From: Kiritimatiellia bacterium
GTDB taxonomy: Bacteria > Verrucomicrobiota > Kiritimatiellia > RFP12 > UBA1067
Direction: 5' to 3'
Assembly (NCBI GenBank): GCA_017454745.1
Contig: JAFTCL010000041.1
Span: 1-64,000, forward strand
DNA: 64,000 nt
Under the pieces are notes generated by a model that was not told the origin of the DNA, did no database searches, and saw only the letters and a list, made by a program, of their open reading frames with translations. Shown piece by piece: positions 43,436-52,211 of the stretch (its first letter is position 1; every line of letters begins with the position of its first letter). The position numbers and the translations under genes were made by a program.

Positions 43436-45589
43436 TTACTTGCGGAAAATCGCCGCCACTGCCGCACAGCTGTCCTGCACGGCTACCGCTGCCACCGCTC
43501 CTTGGTCTTCAAGGGACAGCGCCAGATCGAGCTGAAGCAAAAACGCCGCGCCGGCGGTTTCGCCGCACATCGACTCCGGTTCCACGCATTCGCGGCCGGG
43601 CAAACCGGCGGCGGCCAATGGATTGGCGTACCAGCGGAAATCCTTGCCGGACACGCCGGCCTCTTTTTCCGCCATTTCTGCGGCGGTTGCCATATCGCGC
43701 GCCACGCCGATGCCCAGCAACTGAGCACCGGAGCCGTCACGGCGCAACAATGCGGCGGCGGCGGCTTCGCCGCAGGTGCGTTCAGACGATGCCACCCCCA
43801 ATCTGATCGGGCTTAAAGCGTCGGTGGCAGCCGCCACCATCATATCCGCCGCGTGGCGGCGCAACGCCCAAACCGACTGCGCGAAAGCCAGCGCGCCGGC
43901 GCTTTCCGGCGCGGTCAGGTTGAAGTGCGGGCCTTTAAGCGACCATTCCATCGCGGCCAGACTGATCGCGGTGTTGGAATAGGTGTGGGGGAAGAGGAAG
44001 GGCTTGACCAGCCGTGGGCCTTTGCGCACGTAGTCGGCAAAAAACAGTTCCGCCGTCTCCGCGCAACCCCAAGCCGTGCCGACGGAGATGCCGATACGAC
44101 CGCTGTCCAGCGTATTGTCCTTTAAAATATCGCCGGCGGCTGCCGCCACCGCGCCGAGCAAATAACGGCTGGCCGGGTCGAGATACGGTTTGGGTGCCAC
44201 GCCGAAATCAGTAACCGCAAACTCCGGGACTTCGCCGACTTCCGGGGGCGGGTCGCCGAATTCAAACCGGGAAAGTTCGAAACAGGCACTTTCACCCTCT
44301 TTCGCCGCTGTTTGGATTTCTTCCGCGTCCAACCCAAGGGCAGAAACCGATGCGTGTCCGTCAACCGTGATTACCGAACCGGTCGTCGCGTCCACCGGCA
44401 CAGTCGGCGCGTCGGTGATCAGCAACGCGGCGTTGCAACCGCCGAACCCCGCCGAGTTGGACAATACGCAATGGCCTTCGAACGCTTCGGGGGCGGTGAC
44501 CACGCGGAGCGGGCATTCCGGGTCGGGGTCGGTGAGATTCGCGGTTGGCGGGATCAGTTTTTCCCGCAATGTCAAAACGGCAACCGCCAACTCCACCGTG
44601 CCTGCCGCGCCTAGGGTGTGGCCGAGCGAACCTTTGACCGAAGTTACCGGGATTTCCCGTCCCCGTTCGCCGAAAAGATCGAAAATCGCCTGGGTTTCGG
44701 TGGTGTCGTTCGCCTTGGTGCCGGTGCCGTGGGCATTAATATGGGCCACCGAAGCGTCATCCAGTCCCGACATCGCCAGCGCATCGCGCATTACCTGCAA
44801 CGATCCGGCACCGCGCGGGGCAGGCGCGGTAAGATGGTGGCCGTTGTTGCCGGTTGCCCAGCCGACCAGCCATGCCAGCGGTTCAATCTGCCGGGCAGAG
44901 AGGTAGTCTCCGGTTTCCAGAACCACCGCCGCCGCGCCTTCGGAAAATACGGTGCCGCTGCGGTTGCGGTCGAACGGGCGGACTTTTTCCTTGGTCATGG
45001 TGCGGAGGGAGCAAAGCCCGCTCCACGCGAAACGGGAAATAGCGTCAAAGCCGACTACTATTACCCGGCTGGCGGCTCCGTTGCGGATCAGTTCGGCGGC
45101 TGCCGCCACCGCTGAAGCTCCTGAAGAGCATGAAAGCGAAAGCGGGCACAGCACCCCGCCCAAACCGAATGCGGCGGCCAAGCGCCGGGCCGGTTCGGCG
45201 GCCGGGTACGCCAGTGCGGCGGCCGGGTCGCGGCCTGGACATCCGGGAGGGATCAAGGCCGGTTCCGCGCCATCGAGATCGCCGAAATTCGACGCGGTCA
45301 CCAGCGCCGTTTCTGCCAGATCGGACGGCGAGAGGCGGGCCGCCTCAATCGCTTCTTGGCAGGCGGCGGCGGCAAACCTCAGCGCGCGCGGTGCGCTGGA
45401 AATGCCGGGCGGTGCGGGAACCTCGTGGCGGATTACGCCGGCCTGAACACACGACAGACCGCCTAGATCGAAAAGATCCATCGCCGATATGGCGCATTTC
45501 GCCGACAACACACCTTCCCAAAGCGCGTTAATACCGTTACCGTAAGGCGTTACCGCGCCCATTCCGCAAATGCCGATTGAGCTGTCCAT
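43436..45589 (-). CDS. beta-ketoacyl-ACP synthase fused to a second, cysteine-less ketosynthase-like half
   Basis: Residues 1-400 form a full FabF-type ketosynthase with Cys154 in SLSCSSGAS, His287 in NAHGTGT, Lys319 and His324 in KGSLGHTLGAAG. Residues 405-717 repeat the N-terminal part of the same fold (ISVGTAWGCAETAELFF, HTYSNTAISLAAMEWSLKG, MVAAATDALSPIRLGVASSERTCGEAAAAALLRRDG). The active-site segment there reads LTAPESAGA, with no cysteine, and the second thiolase half with its histidines is absent. The second unit is therefore non-catalytic, comparable in principle to a chain-length factor. The GGGGGA ribosome site fits ATG 45589. It may make a special acyl chain for the envelope; the product is unknown. 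Confidence 0.85.
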   Translation of the reverse strand: MDSSIGICGMGAVTPYGNGINALWEGVLSAKCAISAMDLFDLGGLSCVQAGVIRHEVPAPPGISSAPRALRFAAAACQEAIEAARLSPSDLAETALVTASNFGDLDGAEPALIPPGCPGRDPAAALAYPAAEPARRLAAAFGLGGVLCPLSLSCSSGASAVAAAAELIRNGAASRVIVVGFDAISRFAWSGLCSLRTMTKEKVRPFDRNRSGTVFSEGAAAVVLETGDYLSARQIEPLAWLVGWATGNNGHHLTAPAPRGAGSLQVMRDALAMSGLDDASVAHINAHGTGTKANDTTETQAIFDLFGERGREIPVTSVKGSLGHTLGAAGTVELAVAVLTLREKLIPPTANLTDPDPECPLRVVTAPEAFEGHCVLSNSAGFGGCNAALLITDAPTVPVDATTGSVITVDGHASVSALGLDAEEIQTAAKEGESACFELSRFEFGDPPPEVGEVPEFAVTDFGVAPKPYLDPASRYLLGAVAAAAGDILKDNTLDSGRIGISVGTAWGCAETAELFFADYVRKGPRLVKPFLFPHTYSNTAISLAAMEWSLKGPHFNLTAPESAGALAFAQSVWALRRHAADMMVAAATDALSPIRLGVASSERTCGEAAAAALLRRDGSGAQLLGIGVARDMATAAEMAEKEAGVSGKDFRWYANPLAAAGLPGRECVEPESMCGETAGAAFLLQLDLALSLEDQGAVAAVAVQDSCAAVAAIFRK

Positions 45590-45618
45590 CGAATCCCCCA
45601 GATTAAATTCGCCGGCTG

Positions 45619-48600
45619 TTAGCTGCCTTGCCCCGGTTCCGGCACGGTTTCGCCGGATTCGAGCGCCCGCAAAGCTTTTAAATCGTACTTTTCCAATTCG
45701 GTTAAATCCAGCGACTCCAAATTGTCGATCGCGTTGCCGTAAGTCTGCATTTCCTTTTCGGCGAACGCGATGCGGGCCGCCACGAAATCGAATCTCGGTT
45801 CATTGGGCACGATCGAGGTGGCTTTGGTGAAATTGCGTTTGGCATCGGCCAGCCGTCCGCTCCGCACATAGATATCGGCCAGCGTGACATACGCCTCGGC
45901 GCGTTCAGGGTTCATTTCGATGGCGCGGTTGACCGCCGTCTCGGCCTTGACAAAGTCCCCGAGACGAACCAGCGCGTCGGCGTAGTTATTGTACGCCTCG
46001 TAGAAGCTGTCGGTGCCTTCGGCGATTCTGCTGAAGTAGCGGCAGGCGTCGGCGAATTTCATGGAGTTTAGTCGGAATGTGCCCATCACGTAGTTGGCGT
46101 ACTGCGCCTTGGGGTTGCGGCGCAGCAACTGGATGGCGTGCAACTCTGCGGATGCCGCGTCGCGCAATTTCATATCCGCCTGCAACGCCATTTCCAACGG
46201 TCCCAGCACGTCCGGGCGCTGGCTCAAAGCGTGCAATAGGTTGGCGCGGGCCTGTTCAAGGTTGTTGCGGCCGCCCTTCTTGAGGTAAAGCTGCGCCTGC
46301 AACACGTGGTAGAAGTACATGTCGGTGCCGTTGAGGGTTTTGCGCATCCGCGGCAAAATCACGTTTTCAACCTGCAGCATTTCGTCTTGCCGCAGCATCA
46401 CCATGCCGAGCAGCGCCTGCATCGACGGTGAGGCTTTCTGCACGTCCAGGTTTTCCAACAGCATACGCACTTTGTCGTATTCGCCGACGCCGTAATAGTA
46501 AACCGCCCATTCGTTGAGGGTGAACTTTTCCGACAGTCCGGCGTCTTTGCTGGCCTTTAGCACTTGATAGGCATCGTTGAAACGGCCTTCCTGGAAGTAG
46601 AGCCGGGCCGCGCCGGAAACGGCGGCGGCATCGCGGGGATTGCGTTTGATCATCTCCTCGTATTTTTTCAAACTGGCGTCGAAATCGCCGCCGACGGCAT
46701 ACATCGTCGCCAACGCGACGGCGATGTTGTGCTGCGAGTTTTTGTCGCTGTTCTGCGGCAGGTTCTCGGCGTGGCGGAGCGTGTCCAGCGCCATTTCGGG
46801 GTTGCTGGAGGCGGCCCAAGCCAAACCGCGGCCCTGGAAGACGCGGTAGTTGCGCACATAGCCGTAGTAGCGGGAGAGCGCCCACAGCGGGTAACGGCGG
46901 GATTTGTCGTTGACCACGTCGAGGAACTCCGACTTGATCTCCGGTTCAGCCTCCTGGTGGACTTTGCGGTGGACCACCAGATCCACCAGATTCAGCAACG
47001 CGCTCACGTTGTCCGGATTCAACCGGCGCGCGAGGCGGTAGCATTCGAACGCCTTTTCAACATCCCCGATGTCGTCCAACTCGGTGCCGCGGTTGTTGAC
47101 CTGCATCGAGAGCAGCCGCATCACCGCGTTGCGGGAGTTGCGGGAGAAATCGCACGACCACTTTTCCCCGTCGTCAATCTTTACCATTTTCAGGAGCGGT
47201 TGCCATGACGCTTCAAGCTTTTCCTGCGGTATGGAGACGGATTTGAAAGGCTCATCTGTCTTAAGGCGCACCCCGCCGAAACAGAACGGTTCCACCCGGG
47301 GGCGGAGTTTGCTGCTGTACCAGAAGTCCGCCGCAGAAATGGCCACCGCCCGGTTTTCGATGTCCGGCAGCGAGAGGAACACCTCTTGTAGGAACAAGAG
47401 CGGATGGTGTTCGAGCATCGCCAAGGCGCGGAGCCAAACCTCTTCGGTGAGCCGGCCCTCCATTTCCCGGCGGAGGAAGAGATCGTAGTTGGCGTCTTTG
47501 CTTCGGGTGGTTTGCATCAGCACGATTCTTTTTTTGCGCTCGTGGGCGTTGATGAGCAGGTTGCCGTCCAGAAGATCGCCGGATAGAATCCATTCGCGCT
47601 CGCCGAGGTTGTCCAGTACTTGGTTGGCGGCGTAGTCGGCGAAATCCCCGTCATGCAGCGAGAAGTGCCCGAAGCAGAAGAACGCCGCGAAAAGCATGAT
47701 CACCACCATAGTCCAGGCTCCGGCCAGCCCCAGCCCGCGCCCGGAAAATTCCTGTTGCGCTTGGGTTTGCTCGGCGCCGTCGGCGGACTCCACGATTTCG
47801 CCTTCACTGGGCGGCACGGTGGCGAACATCCGCCAGCAGGCCAGCACCAGACCGGTCGAGAGGCAGGAGAAGATGGCGGAGAGGATGGGGACCTTTCCGG
47901 CGGCAGCGGTGACTGCCCACGCCGTACCTTGGGCGTTGAAGAGCGAGAACCCGGCCACCCCGGAACAGAGCAGCAGCATAATCACGACGGATTTGCCGCG
48001 AAGGTTGCTGAGCAGCCAGCGTGCCAAGAAAAATACCGCGATGAACAGACCGCAGCCCGTGGCGAAAATCAGTATGCTTCCCACTTCGGGCACAATGCCG
48101 AGAAATGCGTAATACTGCTCGCGGATATAATCGTACACCGCCTGTGACGATCCGGCGTCCGTGAACGGCACGTCGCGGAATTTCGCGTTGAGCCGCACCG
48201 ACAGCGCGATGTCGGCCGCGTATGCAAAAACGCCCAGCAGGGTGTTCACAAAAATCGAGGTGCCGAATCGGCGTTCGTTGTTTTTCCACTCAACCGCCGC
48301 GTACAGGAATCCAAGCACCGGCAAAGCCAGTACGAAGTGCGGCGATTCTGCCACGCCGAAACCGAGGATGATGCCGAACAGCGACATCTCCCACCAGTGG
48401 TCCAGATAGCTGAACCGCACCAGCAGCAGTACCAACACCGCCAGCGCGGCGGCATCGACGATTTCAAAGGTGAACCGGGTGGAAGCGACTACGATCGGCA
48501 GCGAGAACATCATGCACAGCGCAGTGCCCCAGGCCGCAAAGCGGGCCACCCGCGGCGAATATTCGCGGGTACTGGGATGGGCCATCATCTTGGTGACCAG

Positions 48601-48927
48601 GAACCATACCGTGGCGAATGACGCCGCCACCAGGAATCCACCGCAACACACCGCCAGCAGGTTGAAACGTATCGCCAATCCGAACGGCAGCGGCAGGGCG
48701 GCGAACCACGCTCCGACCGTTCTCATCAGCGGGCGGGTAAAAACCATCGGCACGTCCAGACCGGCCACGGCGGCGATTCCGGATGCCGAACTGCCCGGAT
48801 AGGCGCAACGGCAGATCAGCAAGGTATAAACCGCCATGGCGAGGAGTCCCGCCGACAGACTCATCAAAGTTACCCGGCGCCAACGTCCGGACGAAAGCTG
48901 AAATAAAGGAGCCACGCCATCAAACAT
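45619..48927 (-). CDS. polytopic membrane protein (DUF2723-like) with C-terminal TPR repeats
   Basis: The product (1102 aa) has about ten hydrophobic segments in residues 20-440 and a soluble C-terminal 650 residues containing many tetratricopeptide repeats, for example KAFECYRLARRLNPDN, KKYEEMIKRNPRDAAAV and KAETAVNRAIEMNPERAEAY. The N-terminal layout (a short YPGSSASGIAAVAG segment after the first helix and then MRTVGAWFAALPLPFG) resembles DUF2723 proteins, which are related to protein O-mannosyltransferases. The conserved HPPG motif is not evident. The start at 48927 follows the previous stop by 4 nt, and AGGAAAGG within that stop region serves as ribosome site. A role in modifying envelope proteins is inferred. 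Confidence 0.78.
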   Translation of the reverse strand: MFDGVAPLFQLSSGRWRRVTLMSLSAGLLAMAVYTLLICRCAYPGSSASGIAAVAGLDVPMVFTRPLMRTVGAWFAALPLPFGLAIRFNLLAVCCGGFLVAASFATVWFLVTKMMAHPSTREYSPRVARFAAWGTALCMMFSLPIVVASTRFTFEIVDAAALAVLVLLLVRFSYLDHWWEMSLFGIILGFGVAESPHFVLALPVLGFLYAAVEWKNNERRFGTSIFVNTLLGVFAYAADIALSVRLNAKFRDVPFTDAGSSQAVYDYIREQYYAFLGIVPEVGSILIFATGCGLFIAVFFLARWLLSNLRGKSVVIMLLLCSGVAGFSLFNAQGTAWAVTAAAGKVPILSAIFSCLSTGLVLACWRMFATVPPSEGEIVESADGAEQTQAQQEFSGRGLGLAGAWTMVVIMLFAAFFCFGHFSLHDGDFADYAANQVLDNLGEREWILSGDLLDGNLLINAHERKKRIVLMQTTRSKDANYDLFLRREMEGRLTEEVWLRALAMLEHHPLLFLQEVFLSLPDIENRAVAISAADFWYSSKLRPRVEPFCFGGVRLKTDEPFKSVSIPQEKLEASWQPLLKMVKIDDGEKWSCDFSRNSRNAVMRLLSMQVNNRGTELDDIGDVEKAFECYRLARRLNPDNVSALLNLVDLVVHRKVHQEAEPEIKSEFLDVVNDKSRRYPLWALSRYYGYVRNYRVFQGRGLAWAASSNPEMALDTLRHAENLPQNSDKNSQHNIAVALATMYAVGGDFDASLKKYEEMIKRNPRDAAAVSGAARLYFQEGRFNDAYQVLKASKDAGLSEKFTLNEWAVYYYGVGEYDKVRMLLENLDVQKASPSMQALLGMVMLRQDEMLQVENVILPRMRKTLNGTDMYFYHVLQAQLYLKKGGRNNLEQARANLLHALSQRPDVLGPLEMALQADMKLRDAASAELHAIQLLRRNPKAQYANYVMGTFRLNSMKFADACRYFSRIAEGTDSFYEAYNNYADALVRLGDFVKAETAVNRAIEMNPERAEAYVTLADIYVRSGRLADAKRNFTKATSIVPNEPRFDFVAARIAFAEKEMQTYGNAIDNLESLDLTELEKYDLKALRALESGETVPEPGQGS

Positions 48928-48931
48928 TCTG

Positions 48932-49669
48932 TTAATCCTTTCCTCCGGCATCAACTGCCGGCACAGCATTCAAAATCCTCACTCCGGGTATCCGTTCTTC
49001 CTCCGAAACCCAACCGTTGGTCCAAACCGTACCCGGATCAAACATGCTGGCGGCAGCCACCACGTCGTCCTCCGTGCCCGGAGTCTTGTCCGGCCCGCAG
49101 GAAAACACCCGCGGCAGACCGTTCGGCTCGCTCGGCGGTTCATACACATAACCGGTACCCCACGGGTCGTTGACCAAATGGCTGATGTACGGTCCGTTCC
49201 ACCCAGGTGCGGTGCCAAACCGCGCCGGATCGGTCTCCGGGCTGCGCACCAGCACTTTCAAACCCTGACCGGCGGTCGGGAACCCCCCGGTGTGGAACTT
49301 GAACCGCCCCAGCGCCACCGCCAGCACATCCACATTGTCGGCAGCCACCATTTGCGGTGTCCGGCGCACTGCCTTGCTCATGCTCGACCGCTCGACCGCC
49401 TTAAACAGAGCCGCGCCCAGCAGCGCCAGCAACACGATCACCCCAAAATACAACCGCGGCCCCCGCCACATTTTGACCGGGACCGCTGTCAACCCCGCCG
49501 CCCGTTGCTCGTACTCGCTGCGGATCTGCTGTATCAACCGGCGTTTGGCGAACCTTGGATTCGGCGTTTTCATCGCCGGGGTGCGCATAATCCTGCCGCA
49601 TTTGGGGCAGCGCGGCGGCGGCTCGCCGTCAAACCGGGATTGGCAATACGGGCACCGGTAAGCAGTCAT
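48932..49669 (-). CDS. zinc-ribbon membrane protein with GspG-like pseudopilin C-terminal domain
   Basis: The N terminus holds a zinc ribbon, CPYC and CPKC about 14 residues apart. A basic linker and one membrane helix (LYFGVIVLLALLGAALFKAV) follow. The C-terminal part has the type II secretion protein G fold signature: GRFKFHTGGFPTAGQGLKVL, then WNGPYISHLVNDPWGTGYVY and SCGPDKTPGTEDDV. There is no prepilin peptidase leader, so it cannot be processed as a normal major pseudopilin. The zinc ribbon would stay cytosolic and the GspG-like domain would sit in the periplasm. The ATG at 49669 begins directly at the ribbon; an ATG at 49687 is an alternative. It lies between pyrF and the TPR protein, 4 nt before the latter. 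Confidence 0.8.
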   Translation of the reverse strand: MTAYRCPYCQSRFDGEPPPRCPKCGRIMRTPAMKTPNPRFAKRRLIQQIRSEYEQRAAGLTAVPVKMWRGPRLYFGVIVLLALLGAALFKAVERSSMSKAVRRTPQMVAADNVDVLAVALGRFKFHTGGFPTAGQGLKVLVRSPETDPARFGTAPGWNGPYISHLVNDPWGTGYVYEPPSEPNGLPRVFSCGPDKTPGTEDDVVAAASMFDPGTVWTNGWVSEEERIPGVRILNAVPAVDAGGKD

Positions 49670-49699
49670 CACGCCGTCCCCGCGCATGGATACGGCGGT

Positions 49700-50401
49700 C
49701 TAAACGCCGCTGTTGCGCATCTCGTCCAAAATCGCCAACGCGGCGGCCCGGGGATCCGGGGCCTGCATAATCGGTCGGCCAACCACCAGATGGGTCGAAC
49801 CGTCGCGAACCGCCTGTCCGGGTGTCGCCACCCGTTTCTGGTCGCCCACCGCCGCGCCCGCCGGGCGCACTCCGGGGGTGACCAACAGCGCGTCCGGCCC
49901 CAGCAGCTTGCGCATTGCGGCCACCTCCATCGGGGAACAGACAATGCCGTCCGCGCCGTTTTCGCAGGCCAAGGCGCCAAGCGCGCGAACCTGTTCCGGA
50001 ACTGTCCGTGCCACACCCAGGTCGGACAGATCCGACTGGTCGAGGCTGGTCAAAAGGGTAACCGCCAGAATTTTTGGGGCGGGGAAGCCGCAACCGAGGG
50101 CGGCGTCTTTGGCGGCGCGGATCATCGCCTTGCCTCCGGCGGCGTGGATAGTCATCAGGTCCACGCCCAGCGCGGCGCAAGATTTTACGGCACGTTCCAC
50201 GGTGCGGGGGATATCGTGGAGTTTCAAATCCAGAAACACCCGCTTGCCGCGGCTTTTGACCGCGCGTACCACGGCCGGACCTTCGGCGCTGAAAAGTTCC
50301 AAACCGATCTTATAAAACGAAACCGCGTCACCCAGCGCATCCACCGCCTGTTCAACGGCGGCGGCAGAGGAAACGTCCAGCGCCACAATCAACTCGCTCA
50401 T
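49700..50401 (-). CDS. pyrF: orotidine-5'-phosphate decarboxylase
   Basis: The enzyme decarboxylates OMP to UMP, the last step of pyrimidine synthesis. The 233-aa product starts with LIVALDVSS and carries the catalytic DLKLHDI motif (Asp58, Lys60, Asp63). MTIHAAGG, VTPGVRPAG and TPGQAVRDGSTHLVVGRPI make up the phosphate-binding end. Length is typical of the bacterial short form. It is placed inside an operon with fabZ (16 nt upstream) and the GspG-like gene (downstream), not with other pyrimidine genes. Confidence 0.96.
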   Translation of the reverse strand: MSELIVALDVSSAAAVEQAVDALGDAVSFYKIGLELFSAEGPAVVRAVKSRGKRVFLDLKLHDIPRTVERAVKSCAALGVDLMTIHAAGGKAMIRAAKDAALGCGFPAPKILAVTLLTSLDQSDLSDLGVARTVPEQVRALGALACENGADGIVCSPMEVAAMRKLLGPDALLVTPGVRPAGAAVGDQKRVATPGQAVRDGSTHLVVGRPIMQAPDPRAAALAILDEMRNSGV

Positions 50402-50417
50402 CGATATATCGCCTTGA

Positions 50418-50906
50418 TTATTCCGCTTTGGGGGACGGGGCCATCACGCACATGAAATCCGCCTCGGCGGCCAACTCGTCGCCAACAAACGCCTGTCCGT
50501 GCTGTTTGGCGATTCGGGAAGTGATGCGGACGTTCTCAATCTCCAGGCGGACCACGTCGTTCGGGCGCACCTGACGGCGGAACCGGGCGTTGTCCACGCC
50601 GGTGAGCAGGAAGATGCCCCCCCGGATCTGTCCGGCCGCCACCAAGCCGGCGCCGCCGCACTGGGCCATCGTTTCCACCAGAATAACCCCGGGCACCACC
50701 GGATAGCCGGGGAAATGTCCCTTGAAAAACCAGGTGTCGTCATCGAACACCATCTCGCCGACGATCTTATCCTTGGAAACGTAAGCCAGTTTCTTTACGA
50801 ACAGGAATGGCGGGCGGTGCGGAAGCAACTCTTCCAGACTGCCCTCGAAGGCCCCGCCTTCCTCGACGTAACGCTTGGTGTTTTCAAACGCATTCCCGAT
50901 TGCCAT
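50418..50906 (-). CDS. fabZ: 3-hydroxyacyl-[acyl-carrier-protein] dehydratase
   Basis: This 162-aa hot-dog-fold enzyme dehydrates 3-hydroxyacyl-ACP in fatty-acid elongation. The motif LLPHRPPFLFV opens the fold, and the catalytic pair is His64 in GHFPGYPVVPG and Glu78 in LVETMAQ. It ends with a short extension past the usual FabZ length, about 10-15 residues. The gene is 12 nt downstream of fabF and 16 nt upstream of pyrF, so it is translated from the same message. Confidence 0.94.
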   Translation of the reverse strand: MAIGNAFENTKRYVEEGGAFEGSLEELLPHRPPFLFVKKLAYVSKDKIVGEMVFDDDTWFFKGHFPGYPVVPGVILVETMAQCGGAGLVAAGQIRGGIFLLTGVDNARFRRQVRPNDVVRLEIENVRITSRIAKQHGQAFVGDELAAEADFMCVMAPSPKAE

Positions 50907-50918
50907 AACACTCCCCTT

Positions 50919-52163
50919 TTAAACTTTTTTAAAGACCAGGCAACCGTTGTGGCCGCCGAAACCGAGAGAAGAAGAAATCGCCACATTCATTGGCGCCGCC
51001 ACGCCGTGATTCGGCACGTAGTTCAAATCGCACTCCGGATCCGGGGTTTCGTAATTGATGGTCGGCGGGTAGAACCCGTCGCGCAGCGCCAGGGAGCAGA
51101 TCAGGGCCTCGATGGCGCCCGCCGCGCCCAGCATGTGGCCGGTCATGCTCTTGGTGGAGGAGATGCGCAGTTTCGAAACGTGGTCGCCGAACACTCCCTT
51201 GGCGGCTTTGGTCTCCATCGCGTCGTTAAGGTGCGTGGAGGTCCCGTGCGCGTTCATATAGTCCACCTGTTCCGGGGTGACCCCGGCATCCTCCAGCGCA
51301 TAGCGTATGGCGCTGATCGCCCCGGTCGCGGTGGGCTCCGGCGCGGTCAAGTGGTAGGCGTCGCCCGAACCGCCGTAACCGGCGAACTCGGCGTAAACCT
51401 TGGCGCCGCGGGCCTTGGCGTGTTCCTCGCTCTCCAGGATCAGGATCGCCGCGCCCTCGCCCATGATGAATCCGTCGCGGTTGAGGTCAAACGGACGGCA
51501 GGCTTTTTCCGGGCAGTCGTTATAGCGGGTGGAGAGGGCTTTCATGGAACAGAATCCGCCGATGCAGTACTCGGTGATGGTCGCCTCGGTGCCGCCGGCG
51601 ATTATAACGTCGGCTCGGCCGCAGCGGATCATGTCCAGCGCGTGTCCGAGCGCGTCAGTGCCGGACGCGCATGCGGTGGCGAGCGTGTGGACCGCCCCTT
51701 TGGCGTTCAACAAGATGGAAATGTTGCCGGCCGCCTCATTGGCGATCAGTTTGGGGATCAGCATCGGGGAGAGCCGGGAGGGGCCGCGGTCGAACAACGT
51801 CTTGTAGCCGTCCTGATCCACCTCGCGTCCGCCGATTCCGTTGCCGAGCATCACCGAAACGCGCTCCGGGACCGGGGGTACGGCGTCAAAACCCGCGTCC
51901 TGCCACGCCTGCTTGGCGGCGGCTACCGCATATTGGGTGAAGAGCGCCATGCGCTTCGACTCTTTGAAATCCACGTATTGCTTGACGTCGAAATCCTTGA
52001 CCTCGCCCGCCACTTTGGCGTCAACGCGCTCGGGGTCAAACTTGGTGATGCGCCCGATGCCTCCCACTCCGTTGCGGATGTTTTGCCACATCTCATCGAC
52101 GGTATTGCCCACCGGGGAAATCACTCCCAGTCCGGTAATCAGAACTTTTTTCTTATCGCTCAT
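50919..52163 (-). CDS. fabF: beta-ketoacyl-ACP synthase II
   Basis: The enzyme condenses malonyl-ACP with a growing acyl chain. The 414-aa product begins VLITGLGVISPVGN. The nucleophile Cys165 lies in HTLATACASGTDAL; the two histidines lie in NAHGTSTHLND and KSMTGHMLGAAG, and the C-terminal FGGHNGCLVF glycine loop is intact. GAGGGA precedes ATG 52163, and the open frame above it (to 52202) is not expected to be used. It sits between fabH (48 nt) and fabZ (12 nt). Confidence 0.96.
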   Translation of the reverse strand: MSDKKKVLITGLGVISPVGNTVDEMWQNIRNGVGGIGRITKFDPERVDAKVAGEVKDFDVKQYVDFKESKRMALFTQYAVAAAKQAWQDAGFDAVPPVPERVSVMLGNGIGGREVDQDGYKTLFDRGPSRLSPMLIPKLIANEAAGNISILLNAKGAVHTLATACASGTDALGHALDMIRCGRADVIIAGGTEATITEYCIGGFCSMKALSTRYNDCPEKACRPFDLNRDGFIMGEGAAILILESEEHAKARGAKVYAEFAGYGGSGDAYHLTAPEPTATGAISAIRYALEDAGVTPEQVDYMNAHGTSTHLNDAMETKAAKGVFGDHVSKLRISSTKSMTGHMLGAAGAIEALICSLALRDGFYPPTINYETPDPECDLNYVPNHGVAAPMNVAISSSLGFGGHNGCLVFKKV

Positions 52164-52211
52164 AACTATTCCCTCGAATCCTTTCTCTGCAAAAACCACC
52201 ATGTGGAGCGG

